The position numbers were made by a program, and so were the translations under genes. 6,778 nucleotides of DNA from Pseudomonadota bacterium (GTDB lineage: Bacteria; Pseudomonadota; Gammaproteobacteria; Burkholderiales; Ferrovaceae), in the NCBI GenBank assembly GCA_021804345.1, contig JAJZHV010000063.1, positions 1-6,778 on the forward strand. Direction: 5' to 3'. Numbering within the stretch: position 1 is the first letter of the stretch; every line of letters begins with the position of its first letter. The notes under the pieces were generated by a model, which worked only from the letters and a program-made list of their open reading frames with translations, searched no databases and was not told the DNA's origin. Shown here piece after piece: positions 1 through 6,669 of this stretch.

Positions 1-2
1 AT

Positions 3-1013
3 CGACAATGGCAGGTGTGGGAAAAAGACCAGTTGCCCGGCCACTCCGGTGCCGAGGCTGCCCCCGCCGTCAACCCCCAGGCCCTGGACGCCGGGGCGCC
101 ACAGACCCTGACCGTCCTGTTCTGTCAGGTCCGGGAGCAGTATCCGGCGGGCTGCAAAGAGGCGCTGCGCGAGGCCGGGTTTCAGGTGATGTCCTGCAGT
201 GCTCTGGAACAGGCCGCGCGGGTGATGACCTTGGGTCAGGCTCAGGTTCTGGTGGCTTGGTTGGATCCGGAGGCTCTGGGGGCGCAGAGCCAGACCCTGC
301 GCGCCGTGCCCAATGACTCCGCGCATGCGCTCATCGTGCTGAGCGATGAGCCCGATGACACCCAACGGGCCGACTGGCTGCTTTGGGGCGTGGATGCCAT
401 TTTGCCCCAGCAAACCGGATCCGACCTGCTGTGTGCCCAGGTGGCACGGGTTGCCGAGCGCCTGCGCCTGCATCATCGCCTGGAGCATGAACGTACCACG
501 CACCGTCATGTTCTGTCCCAGTTGGTGGTCACGGCGCGCAAGCTGCATCATCAATCCCTCACCGATCCCCTGACTGATCTGTCCAACCGGCGCATGGCCG
601 AGGCTTTTCTGAAGCGCCATTGGGCCCAGTCCGAGCGCCGCCGCACCCCTCTGTCCTGCATGCTCATCGATCTGGATCACTTCAAGTACATCAACGACAC
701 GCATGGCCATGATGCCGGCGACCGGGTGCTGCAGGCCTTTGCCGAACTGCTCAAAATCCAGTGCCGGCAAGAGGACTTGGCCGTGCGCTTTGGTGGAGAC
801 GAGTTTTTGCTGATCTGTCCCTTGACCTCTCAGGCCGAGCTGGAGTTTGTGCAGCGACGGTTGCTGGCCGCAGCCAGCCGGTTGACCCTGGATACTGGCC
901 CCTTGCAGTTTTCCCTGGGGCTGGCCGAGCGCGATTTCGACACCATGCGCGCGCCAGAGCACCTATTGCTGCTGGCCGATCAGCGCTTGCTGGCCGCCAA
1001 ACAGCGGCGTTGA
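3..1013 (+). CDS. Diguanylate cyclase, degenerate receiver-like domain plus GGDEF domain (5' end probably outside the window)
   Basis: Probable cytoplasmic enzyme making cyclic di-GMP from two GTP. Residues are numbered from the GTG at 15. Residues about 35-150 look like a receiver fold that has lost its phosphorylation residues: Trp82 sits where the phospho-acceptor Asp is expected, Cys-Gln replaces the acidic pair after strand 1, and Gln132 replaces the usual Lys. A helical linker (about 140-182) leads to a GGDEF domain starting at the DPLTDLSNRR motif (184-193). Metal and substrate residues D219, N227 and D236 are present, the signature GGDEF is at 260-264, and an RQED inhibitory site (RxxD) lies at 251-254, so activity with product inhibition is likely. 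There are no membrane segments. The frame stays open to the left edge and the GTG at 15 has no good ribosome site, so the gene probably begins upstream. The 3' end is complete and 221 bp before cbbL. The family call is firm; the signal sensed is unknown. Confidence 0.88.
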   Translation, partial: RQWQVWEKDQLPGHSGAEAAPAVNPQALDAGAPQTLTVLFCQVREQYPAGCKEALREAGFQVMSCSALEQAARVMTLGQAQVLVAWLDPEALGAQSQTLRAVPNDSAHALIVLSDEPDDTQRADWLLWGVDAILPQQTGSDLLCAQVARVAERLRLHHRLEHERTTHRHVLSQLVVTARKLHHQSLTDPLTDLSNRRMAEAFLKRHWAQSERRRTPLSCMLIDLDHFKYINDTHGHDAGDRVLQAFAELLKIQCRQEDLAVRFGGDEFLLICPLTSQAELEFVQRRLLAAASRLTLDTGPLQFSLGLAERDFDTMRAPEHLLLLADQRLLAAKQRR

Positions 1014-1054
1014 CTCGGCTGCATTATTCCCGCACGTATCCCTCCACGAGCGCT

Positions 1055-1084
1055 TGGACAGTGCTAATATCTACTGGTTATGAT
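1055..1084 (+). promoter_or_regulatory. Candidate sigma-70 promoter P1 upstream of cbbL
   Basis: TGGACA at 1055-1060 and TATGAT at 1079-1084 each match the sigma-70 consensus at five of six positions, with an 18-bp spacer. Transcription would start near 1091 and give a leader of roughly 145 nt before cbbL that includes the inverted repeats at 1097-1188. This is a motif match only. A TGATCA palindrome (1081-1086) overlaps the -10 element. Confidence 0.4.
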
Positions 1085-1096
1085 CAGTGGAACGAA

Positions 1097-1112
1097 AGGC
1101 CCCACAGGGCCT
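1097..1112 (+). repeat. Short perfect hairpin AGGCCC-CACA-GGGCCT
   Basis: Two six-base arms pair perfectly around a four-base loop. There is no run of T after it, so it is unlikely to be a complete intrinsic terminator for the upstream cyclase gene. If P1 is used it would lie at the very start of the cbb leader RNA, where it could shield the 5' end. Its role is unknown. Confidence 0.45.
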
Positions 1113-1121
1113 GGTAACGGT

Positions 1122-1167
1122 ATAAGTAAAACTGATCTAACCGATCAAAATAATTTAATTTACTTAT
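1122..1167. promoter_or_regulatory. Nested inverted repeats, candidate operator (possibly CbbR) upstream of cbbL
   Basis: ATAAGTAAA at 1122-1130 is the exact reverse complement of TTTACTTAT at 1159-1167. Inside this pair, TGATC (1133-1137) and GATCA (1143-1147) form a second perfect inverted repeat around five bases. LysR-type regulators such as CbbR bind loose TNA-N7-TNA sites. Two such matches occur, at 1123-1135 and 1145-1157, lying upstream of candidate promoter P2 as an activator site would. The TNA pattern is weak and common by chance in AT-rich DNA, so the repeats are solid observations but assignment to CbbR is inference. No cbbR gene is in the window. Confidence 0.45.
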
Positions 1168-1186
1168 GCATCAAATCTTTTAAGAT
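1159..1186 (+). promoter_or_regulatory. Candidate promoter P2 close to cbbL
   Basis: TTTACT (1159-1164) and TAAGAT (1181-1186), with a 16-bp spacer, each match the sigma-70 consensus at four of six positions. The start site would be near 1193, giving a leader of about 42 nt. A weak promoter with inverted repeats directly upstream fits an activator-dependent arrangement. The -35 element overlaps the right arm of the 1122-1167 repeat, and the -10 element lies in the 1168-1188 repeat. This is motif evidence only. Confidence 0.3.
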
Positions 1187-1188
1187 GC
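1168..1188. repeat. Inverted repeat in the cbbL leader or promoter region
   Basis: GCATC (1168-1172) pairs with GATGC (1184-1188). Within it, ATCTT (1175-1179) and AAGAT (1182-1186) form a second, alternative pairing around two bases. It could be a protein-binding site over the -10 region of P2 or a weak RNA hairpin. No function can be assigned. Confidence 0.4.
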
Positions 1189-1234
1189 TCACTCAGCAAG
1201 ACAACGAAAGCACGCACCCCAACGGAGGAAAAAC

Positions 1235-2656
1235 ATGGCTGTAAAGACATACAATGCTGGTGTGAAGGAATATCGCCAGACCTATTGGACCCCTGAGTAC
1301 ACCCCCAAGGACACAGACCTTCTGGCCTGTTTTAAAATCACCCCACAGCCTGGCGTGGACCGTGAAGAAGTAGCCGCTGCCGTGGCTGCCGAATCCTCCA
1401 CCGGCACCTGGACCACGGTCTGGACCGACTTGCTGACCGACCTGGATTATTATAAGGGCCGCGCCTACAGTATCGAAGATGTCCCCGGCGATGACACCTG
1501 CTTCTACGCCTTCGTGGCCTACCCCATCGACCTTTTCGAAGAAGGCTCAGTGGTCAATGTGCTCACCTCCCTGGTGGGTAACGTGTTCGGGTTCAAGGCC
1601 CTGCGCGCCCTGCGTCTGGAAGACGTGCGCTTTCCCCTGGCCTATGTGCTGACCTGCGGTGGCCCCCCACAGGGCATTCAGGTGGAACGAGACCGCCTCA
1701 ACAAGTACGGTCGTCCGCTGCTGGGATGTACCATCAAGCCCAAGCTGGGTCTGTCCGCCAAAAATTATGGTCGTGCGGTGTACGAATGTCTGCGCGGTGG
1801 ACTGGATTTCACCAAGGATGATGAAAACGTCAACAGCCAGCCCTTCATGCGCTGGCGTGACCGCTTCGATTTTGTGCAGGAAGCCACCATCAAGGCCCAG
1901 CGCGAAACCGGCGAACGCAAGGGGCACTACCTCAATGTGACCGCGCCCACGCCCGAAGAAATGTACAAACGCGCCGAACATGCCAAGGCCATTGGCGCAC
2001 CCATCATCATGCACGACTACCTCACCGGCGGCCTGACGGCCAACACGGGGCTGGCCAACTGGTGTCGCGACAACGGCATGCTGCTGCACATTCACCGGGC
2101 CATGCATGCGGTGCTGGATCGTAACCCGCACCACGGGATTCACTTCCGGGTTCTCACCAAGGTGTTGCGTTTGTCCGGGGGTGACCACCTGCACTCCGGA
2201 ACCGTGGTGGGCAAGCTGGAAGGCTCCCGCGAGGCCACCCTGGGCTGGATCGACCTCATGCGCGACGAGTACATCAAGGAAGACCGCAGTCGTGGCCTGT
2301 TCTTCGACCAGGACTGGGGTTCCATGCCTGGCCTGTTCCCGGTGGCCTCAGGCGGCATTCACGTGTGGCACATGCCCGCGCTGGTGAATATTTTTGGCGA
2401 TAACTCCGTGCTGCAGTTTGGTGGTGGCACCCTGGGCCACCCCTGGGGCAATGCAGCCGGAGCCGCCGCCAACCGCGTGGCACTGGAAGCCTGTGTGGAA
2501 GCCCGTAATCAGGGCATCCCGGTGGAAAAGGAAGGCAAAGCCGTGCTGACCAAGGCGGCGGAAGGCAGCCCCGAACTGAAGATCGCCATGGAAACCTGGA
2601 AAGAAATCAAGTTCGAGTTCGATACCGTGGACAAGCTGGATGTGGCCCATAAATAA
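1235..2656 (+). CDS. cbbL: Ribulose-1,5-bisphosphate carboxylase/oxygenase large subunit, form IA
   Basis: Catalytic subunit of Rubisco, adding CO2 to ribulose-1,5-bisphosphate to give two 3-phosphoglycerates in the Calvin-Benson-Bassham cycle; works in the cytoplasm as L8S8 with CbbS. The 473 residues are the usual form I length. Active-site residues line up with the spinach enzyme at a constant offset of seven: E53, T58, W59, N116, K168 and K170 (in TIKPK), the carbamylated K194 with metal ligands D196 and E197, H287, R288, H320, loop-6 K327, S372 with G373-G374, and G396-G397. The ATG has a strong GGAGG (1224-1228) six bases upstream. It is the first gene of the cbbLSQO cluster and probably driven from the repeat-rich region upstream. 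D82, an acidic surface position that I recall being implicated in CbbO binding in Acidithiobacillus ferrooxidans, is present. Sequence style and neighbours indicate the non-carboxysomal IAq type. Confidence 0.98.
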   Translation: MAVKTYNAGVKEYRQTYWTPEYTPKDTDLLACFKITPQPGVDREEVAAAVAAESSTGTWTTVWTDLLTDLDYYKGRAYSIEDVPGDDTCFYAFVAYPIDLFEEGSVVNVLTSLVGNVFGFKALRALRLEDVRFPLAYVLTCGGPPQGIQVERDRLNKYGRPLLGCTIKPKLGLSAKNYGRAVYECLRGGLDFTKDDENVNSQPFMRWRDRFDFVQEATIKAQRETGERKGHYLNVTAPTPEEMYKRAEHAKAIGAPIIMHDYLTGGLTANTGLANWCRDNGMLLHIHRAMHAVLDRNPHHGIHFRVLTKVLRLSGGDHLHSGTVVGKLEGSREATLGWIDLMRDEYIKEDRSRGLFFDQDWGSMPGLFPVASGGIHVWHMPALVNIFGDNSVLQFGGGTLGHPWGNAAGAAANRVALEACVEARNQGIPVEKEGKAVLTKAAEGSPELKIAMETWKEIKFEFDTVDKLDVAHK

Positions 2657-2716
2657 GCCAGCCGCGCCCTTGACCGCACAACCGATCATTGCTCAAAAAT
2701 ATTGTAAGGAGTCCTC

Positions 2717-3073
2717 ATGAGTGAAGTAATGGATTACAAGTCGCGCTTAAGCGACCCGGCCAGCCGCAAGTTTGAAACGTTTTCCTACCTGCCGGCCATG
2801 GCCCCAGACCAGGTGCGCAAGCAAGTGGAATATCTGGTTAAAAAGGGCTGGAACCCGGCCATCGAACATATCGAGCCCCAGTACCTGATGGATTCTTACT
2901 GGTATATGTGGAAGCTCCCCATGTTTGGCGAAACCGACGTGGACAAGGTACTGGCCGAGGCCGAAGCGTGCCACAAGGCCAACCCGGACAACCACGTGCG
3001 CCTGATTGGCTATGATAATTTCAGCCAGTCCCAGGGTGCCTCCATGGTGATTTTCCGCGGCAAGACCGTATAA
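2717..3073 (+). CDS. cbbS: Ribulose-1,5-bisphosphate carboxylase small subunit, form IA (IAq type)
   Basis: Small subunit that caps the CbbL octamer and stabilises L8S8 Rubisco. The 118 residues include the family hallmark [11 protein letters not shown] (61-71) and a FETFSYLP segment near the N-terminus (19-26). Compared with carboxysomal form IA small subunits as I remember them (for example Halothiobacillus), there are six extra residues, SDPASR (12-17), between the DYK motif and ETFSYLP. Such an insert is reported to mark the IAq class linked to cbbQO. AAGGAG (2706-2711) sits five bases before the ATG at 2717, supporting that start over the in-frame ATG at 2729. The gene is 60 bp after cbbL, with no terminator between them, so the two are co-transcribed. 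A terminator follows 21 bp after the stop codon. Confidence 0.97.
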   Translation: MSEVMDYKSRLSDPASRKFETFSYLPAMAPDQVRKQVEYLVKKGWNPAIEHIEPQYLMDSYWYMWKLPMFGETDVDKVLAEAEACHKANPDNHVRLIGYDNFSQSQGASMVIFRGKTV

Positions 3074-3094
3074 GGGTAGTCATTGTCAGTTCAG

Positions 3095-3128
3095 GCCCCC
3101 GCAACCCCAGGGTGTCGGGGGCTTTTTT
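3095..3128 (+). terminator. Intrinsic terminator or attenuator between cbbS and cbbQ
   Basis: GCCCCCG (3095-3101) pairs perfectly with CGGGGGC (3116-3122), and six T follow directly (3123-3128). Inside the loop ACCC and GGGT may extend the pairing. This is a textbook Rho-independent terminator. It lies between cbbS and cbbQ, two genes of one functional unit, so it most likely lets only part of the transcripts continue into cbbQO. No obvious promoter for cbbQ is seen in the 15 bp left before its start. Confidence 0.88.
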
Positions 3129-3143
3129 ACGACGAGAAGGATC

Positions 3144-3947
3144 ATGAGCGATATCATTTCCCAATACCGGATTAGCACTCAACCGTACTACCGCCCCGTG
3201 GCTGACGAGGTGGAATTGTTTCAGGCGGCCTATACCGTGCGTATGCCCATGATGCTCAAGGGCCCCACCGGTTGCGGCAAAACACGCTTTGTGGAGTACA
3301 TGGCACACACCCTGGGCAAGGCACTGATTACCGTGGCTTGTAACGAGGACATGACGGCCTCGGACCTGGTGGGACGCTATCTGCTGGATGCCCAGGGCAC
3401 GCGCTGGCAAGATGGCCCCCTGGCCATTGCCGCGCGCCATGGAGCCATCTGTTATCTGGATGAAGTGGTGGAAGCGCGCCAGGACACCACGGTGGTGATT
3501 CACCCCTTGACGGATAACCGGCGCGTGCTGCCCCTGGAAAAAAAGGGCGAGCTGATCAAGGCCCACCCCGATTTTCAACTGGTTATTTCCTACAACCCGG
3601 GCTATCAAAGCCTGATGAAAGACCTCAAGCAGTCCACCAAGCAACGCTTTGGGGCGCTCGATTTTAACTATCCAGAGCATGCGGTGGAAGTGGAGATCGT
3701 CACCCACGAAACCGGCGTGGCCCAGGAGGTGGCCGACAAACTGGTGTCCATTGCCGAACGGGCGCGCAACCTGAAGGGACATGGTCTGGACGAGGGGATT
3801 TCCACCCGCATGCTCATTTACGCCGGCAGCTTGATCGCCACCGGGGTCAACGCCAAAAATGCCTGTCGCGTGGCTCTGGTGCGCCCCATTACGGATGATC
3901 CCGACATGCGCGATGCGCTGGATGCAGCAGTCACCACCTTTTTCTGA
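3144..3947 (+). CDS. cbbQ: Rubisco activase AAA+ subunit CbbQ (MoxR family)
   Basis: ATPase ring of the CbbQO Rubisco activase; with the CbbO adaptor it uses ATP hydrolysis to release inhibitory sugar phosphates from Rubisco. The 267 residues match the usual family size. Motifs in order: Walker A GPTGCGKT (40-47), Walker B with D106-E107 in CYLDEV, sensor-1 N151 in ISYNPGY, a probable arginine finger R168 in STKQRFG, and a sensor-2 arginine R222 in STRMLIYAG. All nucleotide-handling residues are intact. The related NorQ has the same fold, but the cbbLS and cbbO neighbours settle the identity. The ATG at 3144 follows a purine-rich GAGAAGG (3134-3140) at rather tight spacing, just after the cbbS terminator. 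cbbO begins 41 bp downstream, so the two are almost certainly co-transcribed. Confidence 0.96.
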   Translation: MSDIISQYRISTQPYYRPVADEVELFQAAYTVRMPMMLKGPTGCGKTRFVEYMAHTLGKALITVACNEDMTASDLVGRYLLDAQGTRWQDGPLAIAARHGAICYLDEVVEARQDTTVVIHPLTDNRRVLPLEKKGELIKAHPDFQLVISYNPGYQSLMKDLKQSTKQRFGALDFNYPEHAVEVEIVTHETGVAQEVADKLVSIAERARNLKGHGLDEGISTRMLIYAGSLIATGVNAKNACRVALVRPITDDPDMRDALDAAVTTFF

Positions 3948-3988
3948 TGTGCACAAGCAATCCCTGACCGGTCTGTGAGGTAAGCCCC

Positions 3989-6316
3989 ATGGCAATTCAT
4001 CTCGAGGACTATGCGGACACGCTGGAGGGCTTGCCCCAGGCGTGCCAGCTTGCCCTGCAACAACAATGGCACGAGGCCACAAAAATCCTGTCGGCGCGCG
4101 GCCTGGACAATTATCTGAAGGGCGCCGGCGCTCTGGGTCGGTTGGGGCGTGGGCCAGATCTCGTACTCAACTGGATCGAGGCTGCGCCACAGGTGGCCAA
4201 GGAGGTGGGCGAAGACATCCTGCCGGATCTGGCACAAACCGCCCTGGGCTTTGCCTCCCGCACCTCGGGCGCCGTCATCGAGCGCCTGCTCTCCAGCGCG
4301 CCCGTGGCCGCCAAACGCCTGGCGGACGGGGCCCTGTTTGGTAGCTACCTGCAGTTTCTCAATCATCTCATCGGCCAGGCACCGCGCGGCATCCGGCCCA
4401 TGCTGGACAATCTGGACGCCCTGCTGGGGCAATTGACGCTGGGGGGGCTGCGGCGTTGGGCCCTGTGGGGCGCCCATGCCCATCGGACCGACTACCCGGC
4501 GCAAATCGAATACTTCAGTCTGGCCTCGAAGGAATCCTTGGCCGTGCTACAAAAGGAGCGCAAGGGCACGCTTTTCGTGGATGTGCAACGGCGCATCAAT
4601 ATGTATCTGCGGGCCCTGTGGGCACGCGACTTCTTCATGCGCCCCACCTCGGGCGATTTTGAAAACCGTGAAGGCTATAAGCCCTTCATCGAGGGCTATT
4701 TCTTTCATCTGCCCGATGCCTTCGATGATCTGCCCGGAGTCCCAGGGGTGGAGTTGTACCGCGCAGCCGCAGCTCATTGCGCCGCCCATTGGGTGGCCAC
4801 CACAGAACCCCTGTCCGCCGAAAATCTCAACCCCCTGCAAATGGCGCTGATTGCCCTCATCGAGGATGCGCGGGTGGAGACGTTGGCCATTCGGCGCTTT
4901 CCGGGTTTGCGGCAACTCTGGAGCCAATGTCACACCATTGGCGCGCAGCAGGGGGCCAGTGCCGGAGATTATTTCAACCGCCTAGCACGGGCGCTGCTAG
5001 ACCCCACGGTGCACGACCCGGACCCTTGGGTCAGCCAGGGGTGCCAGTTGTTTGCCCAGGCTGCCCAGAATCTGGACAGCAACCAGATCTCCTGGGATAT
5101 CGGGGTTACTCTGGCCCATGCCTTCCGGGCCAAACAGATTCCTTTTCACCCGCGCAGCGATATCCTGAGCGCCCCCTATCGGGACGATAACCGCTATCTC
5201 TGGGCGTTTGAGGGGTTTGACCAGCAAGCCGCCCTAGCTGCGGGCTATGACACCCCCAAGCAGGTGCGGCGCACGGTGAGCCTGATGGAAATGGTCAATG
5301 AGATCGATACGGAACTGGCGGGGGATGATGCCCAGGAAATTTGGGTGCTAGAAACCGAACTCTTTCCCTACGAGGACGAGGGCAAAAGTTATAACGATCT
5401 GGAGGGCAAGGAACCGGTTTCCGATCCGTTTCACTATGCGGAATGGGATTACCAGATCCAACTGGAGCGTCCCAGCTGGGCCACTGTGGTGGAAAAACGC
5501 CCACGCTTGGGCGATCTGGCGCTGATCGACACCATCGTGGCACGGCATAAGCGACTCATCGCACAAATGAAATTTTTGCTGGATGCCATGCAACCCCAGG
5601 GAGTGACACGCCTGCGCAAACTGGAAGAGGGCGACGACATCGACCTGAACGCGGCCATCGCCAGCACCATCGACTGGCGCATGGGTTTGCAACCCGACCC
5701 GCGCATCATGATGCGCAGCGTGCGCAAAATCCGGGATATTTCGGTTCTGGTGCTGCTGGATCTGTCGGAATCCACCAACGACCGCGTGGCCGGACAGGAT
5801 TTCAGCGTGCTGGACCTGACCCGGGAGGCTGCCGTGCTGCTGGCGGATGCCATCCACAAGGTGGGCGACCCCTTCGCCATTCACGGGTTTTGCTCGGATG
5901 GCCGGCATGCCGTGGACTACTACCGCTTCAAGGACTTCGATCAACCCTACGACGACTTGCCCAAGGCTCGCCTAGCGGGCATGAGTGGGCAACTCTCCAC
6001 GCGCATGGGGGCGGCTATCCGCCATGCCAGTGGGCACTTGAGCGCCCAGCGCTCGGCCAAAAAACTGCTGCTGGTGATCACCGATGGCGAACCCGCTGAT
6101 GTGGATGTGCGCGATCCCCAGTATCTGCGCTACGACACGCGCAAGGCGCTGGAAGAGGCCACCCGCCGGGGAATCATTCCCTTCTGCATGAGTCTGGACC
6201 CGCGCGCCGATCAGTATGTGTCGCGGCTGTTTGGGGCGCGCAACTACATGGTGGTGGATCAGGTGAGCCGGCTACCCGAAAAATTACCGCTGCTGTACGC
6301 CGGGCTGACCCGGTAA
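3989..6316 (+). CDS. cbbO: Rubisco activase adaptor CbbO (von Willebrand factor A domain protein)
   Basis: Adaptor of the CbbQO activase. In the studied systems one CbbO binds a CbbQ hexamer and recruits Rubisco through its C-terminal VWA domain. The 775 residues fit the family. The N-terminal two thirds are largely helical and lack recognised enzyme motifs, but contain H263-CAA-H267 followed by EDARVE (292-297), resembling a conserved patch in the related NorD and CobT proteins. An acidic stretch near 425-475 precedes the VWA domain (about 580-775). Its metal site (MIDAS) is complete: D591-x-S593-x-S595, T671, and D699 in ITDGE. There is no signal peptide or membrane segment, so it acts in the cytoplasm. 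The ATG follows GAGGT (3977-3981) by seven bases. NorD is the main alternative name but does not fit the context. Confidence 0.95.
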   Translation: MAIHLEDYADTLEGLPQACQLALQQQWHEATKILSARGLDNYLKGAGALGRLGRGPDLVLNWIEAAPQVAKEVGEDILPDLAQTALGFASRTSGAVIERLLSSAPVAAKRLADGALFGSYLQFLNHLIGQAPRGIRPMLDNLDALLGQLTLGGLRRWALWGAHAHRTDYPAQIEYFSLASKESLAVLQKERKGTLFVDVQRRINMYLRALWARDFFMRPTSGDFENREGYKPFIEGYFFHLPDAFDDLPGVPGVELYRAAAAHCAAHWVATTEPLSAENLNPLQMALIALIEDARVETLAIRRFPGLRQLWSQCHTIGAQQGASAGDYFNRLARALLDPTVHDPDPWVSQGCQLFAQAAQNLDSNQISWDIGVTLAHAFRAKQIPFHPRSDILSAPYRDDNRYLWAFEGFDQQAALAAGYDTPKQVRRTVSLMEMVNEIDTELAGDDAQEIWVLETELFPYEDEGKSYNDLEGKEPVSDPFHYAEWDYQIQLERPSWATVVEKRPRLGDLALIDTIVARHKRLIAQMKFLLDAMQPQGVTRLRKLEEGDDIDLNAAIASTIDWRMGLQPDPRIMMRSVRKIRDISVLVLLDLSESTNDRVAGQDFSVLDLTREAAVLLADAIHKVGDPFAIHGFCSDGRHAVDYYRFKDFDQPYDDLPKARLAGMSGQLSTRMGAAIRHASGHLSAQRSAKKLLLVITDGEPADVDVRDPQYLRYDTRKALEEATRRGIIPFCMSLDPRADQYVSRLFGARNYMVVDQVSRLPEKLPLLYAGLTR

Positions 6317-6358
6317 GGCCCTAAGCCCCAGAGCCGATGGTGGCGCACAACGCTTTGC

Positions 6359-6364
6359 AAGGAG
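6359..6364 (+). promoter_or_regulatory. Ribosome binding site deciding the start of the small gene after cbbO
   Basis: AAGGAG lies five bases before the ATG at 6370. The longer in-frame ATG at 6337 has no comparable purine-rich site, so translation most likely begins at 6370. Confidence 0.7.
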
Positions 6365-6369
6365 CAGGA

Positions 6370-6669
6370 ATGGAACAGCGCTATAAAGGAGTCCACCAGG
6401 ACATCAACGGCGGCATGACCCATGTGGCCCAGATCTTCAAAGATGCCTGGGTGTTTGAATTGCTGCCGGAATCCGAAGACGGAACCGGGTGGGAGGCCGG
6501 ACGGGTGCAGGCCCTGTATGAAAAAGTCTATGCCCAGTGGGACAGCTACGGGCATTTGCCCAGCCGCCTGCCCGAGGCGCTGCGGCTGCGCCATGCCCGG
6601 ATTCATCAGGAGGCCATTGCGCGCGCCCGGCAAACGGGGTGGAATCCCGAGTTGGGCGAGGACGACTAG
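6370..6669 (+). CDS. Small hypothetical protein downstream of cbbO
   Basis: A 99-residue soluble protein of unknown function. It is rich in Arg, Glu, Ala and aromatic residues, with motifs that look conserved rather than random: DINGGM (12-17), FKDAWVFELLPE (23-34), a GHLPSRLPEALRLRHARIH stretch (61-79) and a C-terminal TGWNPELGEDD. There is no signal peptide, membrane helix or Cys. Most of the chain should be helical. It starts 53 bp after cbbO on the same strand with no terminator between, so it is probably the last gene of the operon. I have a vague memory of similar small proteins in other autotrophic proteobacteria but cannot name a family. A role tied to Rubisco or its activase is inference from position only. 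An upstream start at 6337 would add 11 residues but lacks a ribosome site. Confidence 0.8.
   Translation: MEQRYKGVHQDINGGMTHVAQIFKDAWVFELLPESEDGTGWEAGRVQALYEKVYAQWDSYGHLPSRLPEALRLRHARIHQEAIARARQTGWNPELGEDD

Noticed and set aside
8..316. A 102-codon plus-strand frame starting with ATG at position 8
   Set aside because: The translation is a Gly/Arg/Pro-rich low-complexity string typical of a shifted frame, and it overlaps the receiver-GGDEF reading frame, which carries clear domain motifs.
1097..1112. Terminator for the diguanylate cyclase gene
   Set aside because: The hairpin is real but only 6 bp and is followed by TGGTAACGG rather than a T-run, so intrinsic termination is not supported.
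1547..2194. A 215-codon open frame on the minus strand inside cbbL
   Set aside because: It is a mirror of highly conserved Rubisco codons, rich in His, Gln and Gly, with no motif and no ribosome site of its own.
3021..4082. A 353-codon open frame on the minus strand opposite cbbQ and the start of cbbO
   Set aside because: It lies antisense to two well-identified genes, its translation is Gly/His/Gln-rich without recognisable motifs, and it also covers the terminator. Long antisense frames are expected opposite GC-biased codons.
3144..6316. NorQ/NorD nitric oxide reductase accessory genes
   Set aside because: These share the AAA+/VWA architecture, but the pair directly follows cbbLS and no nor genes are present, so CbbQ and CbbO are the proper calls.
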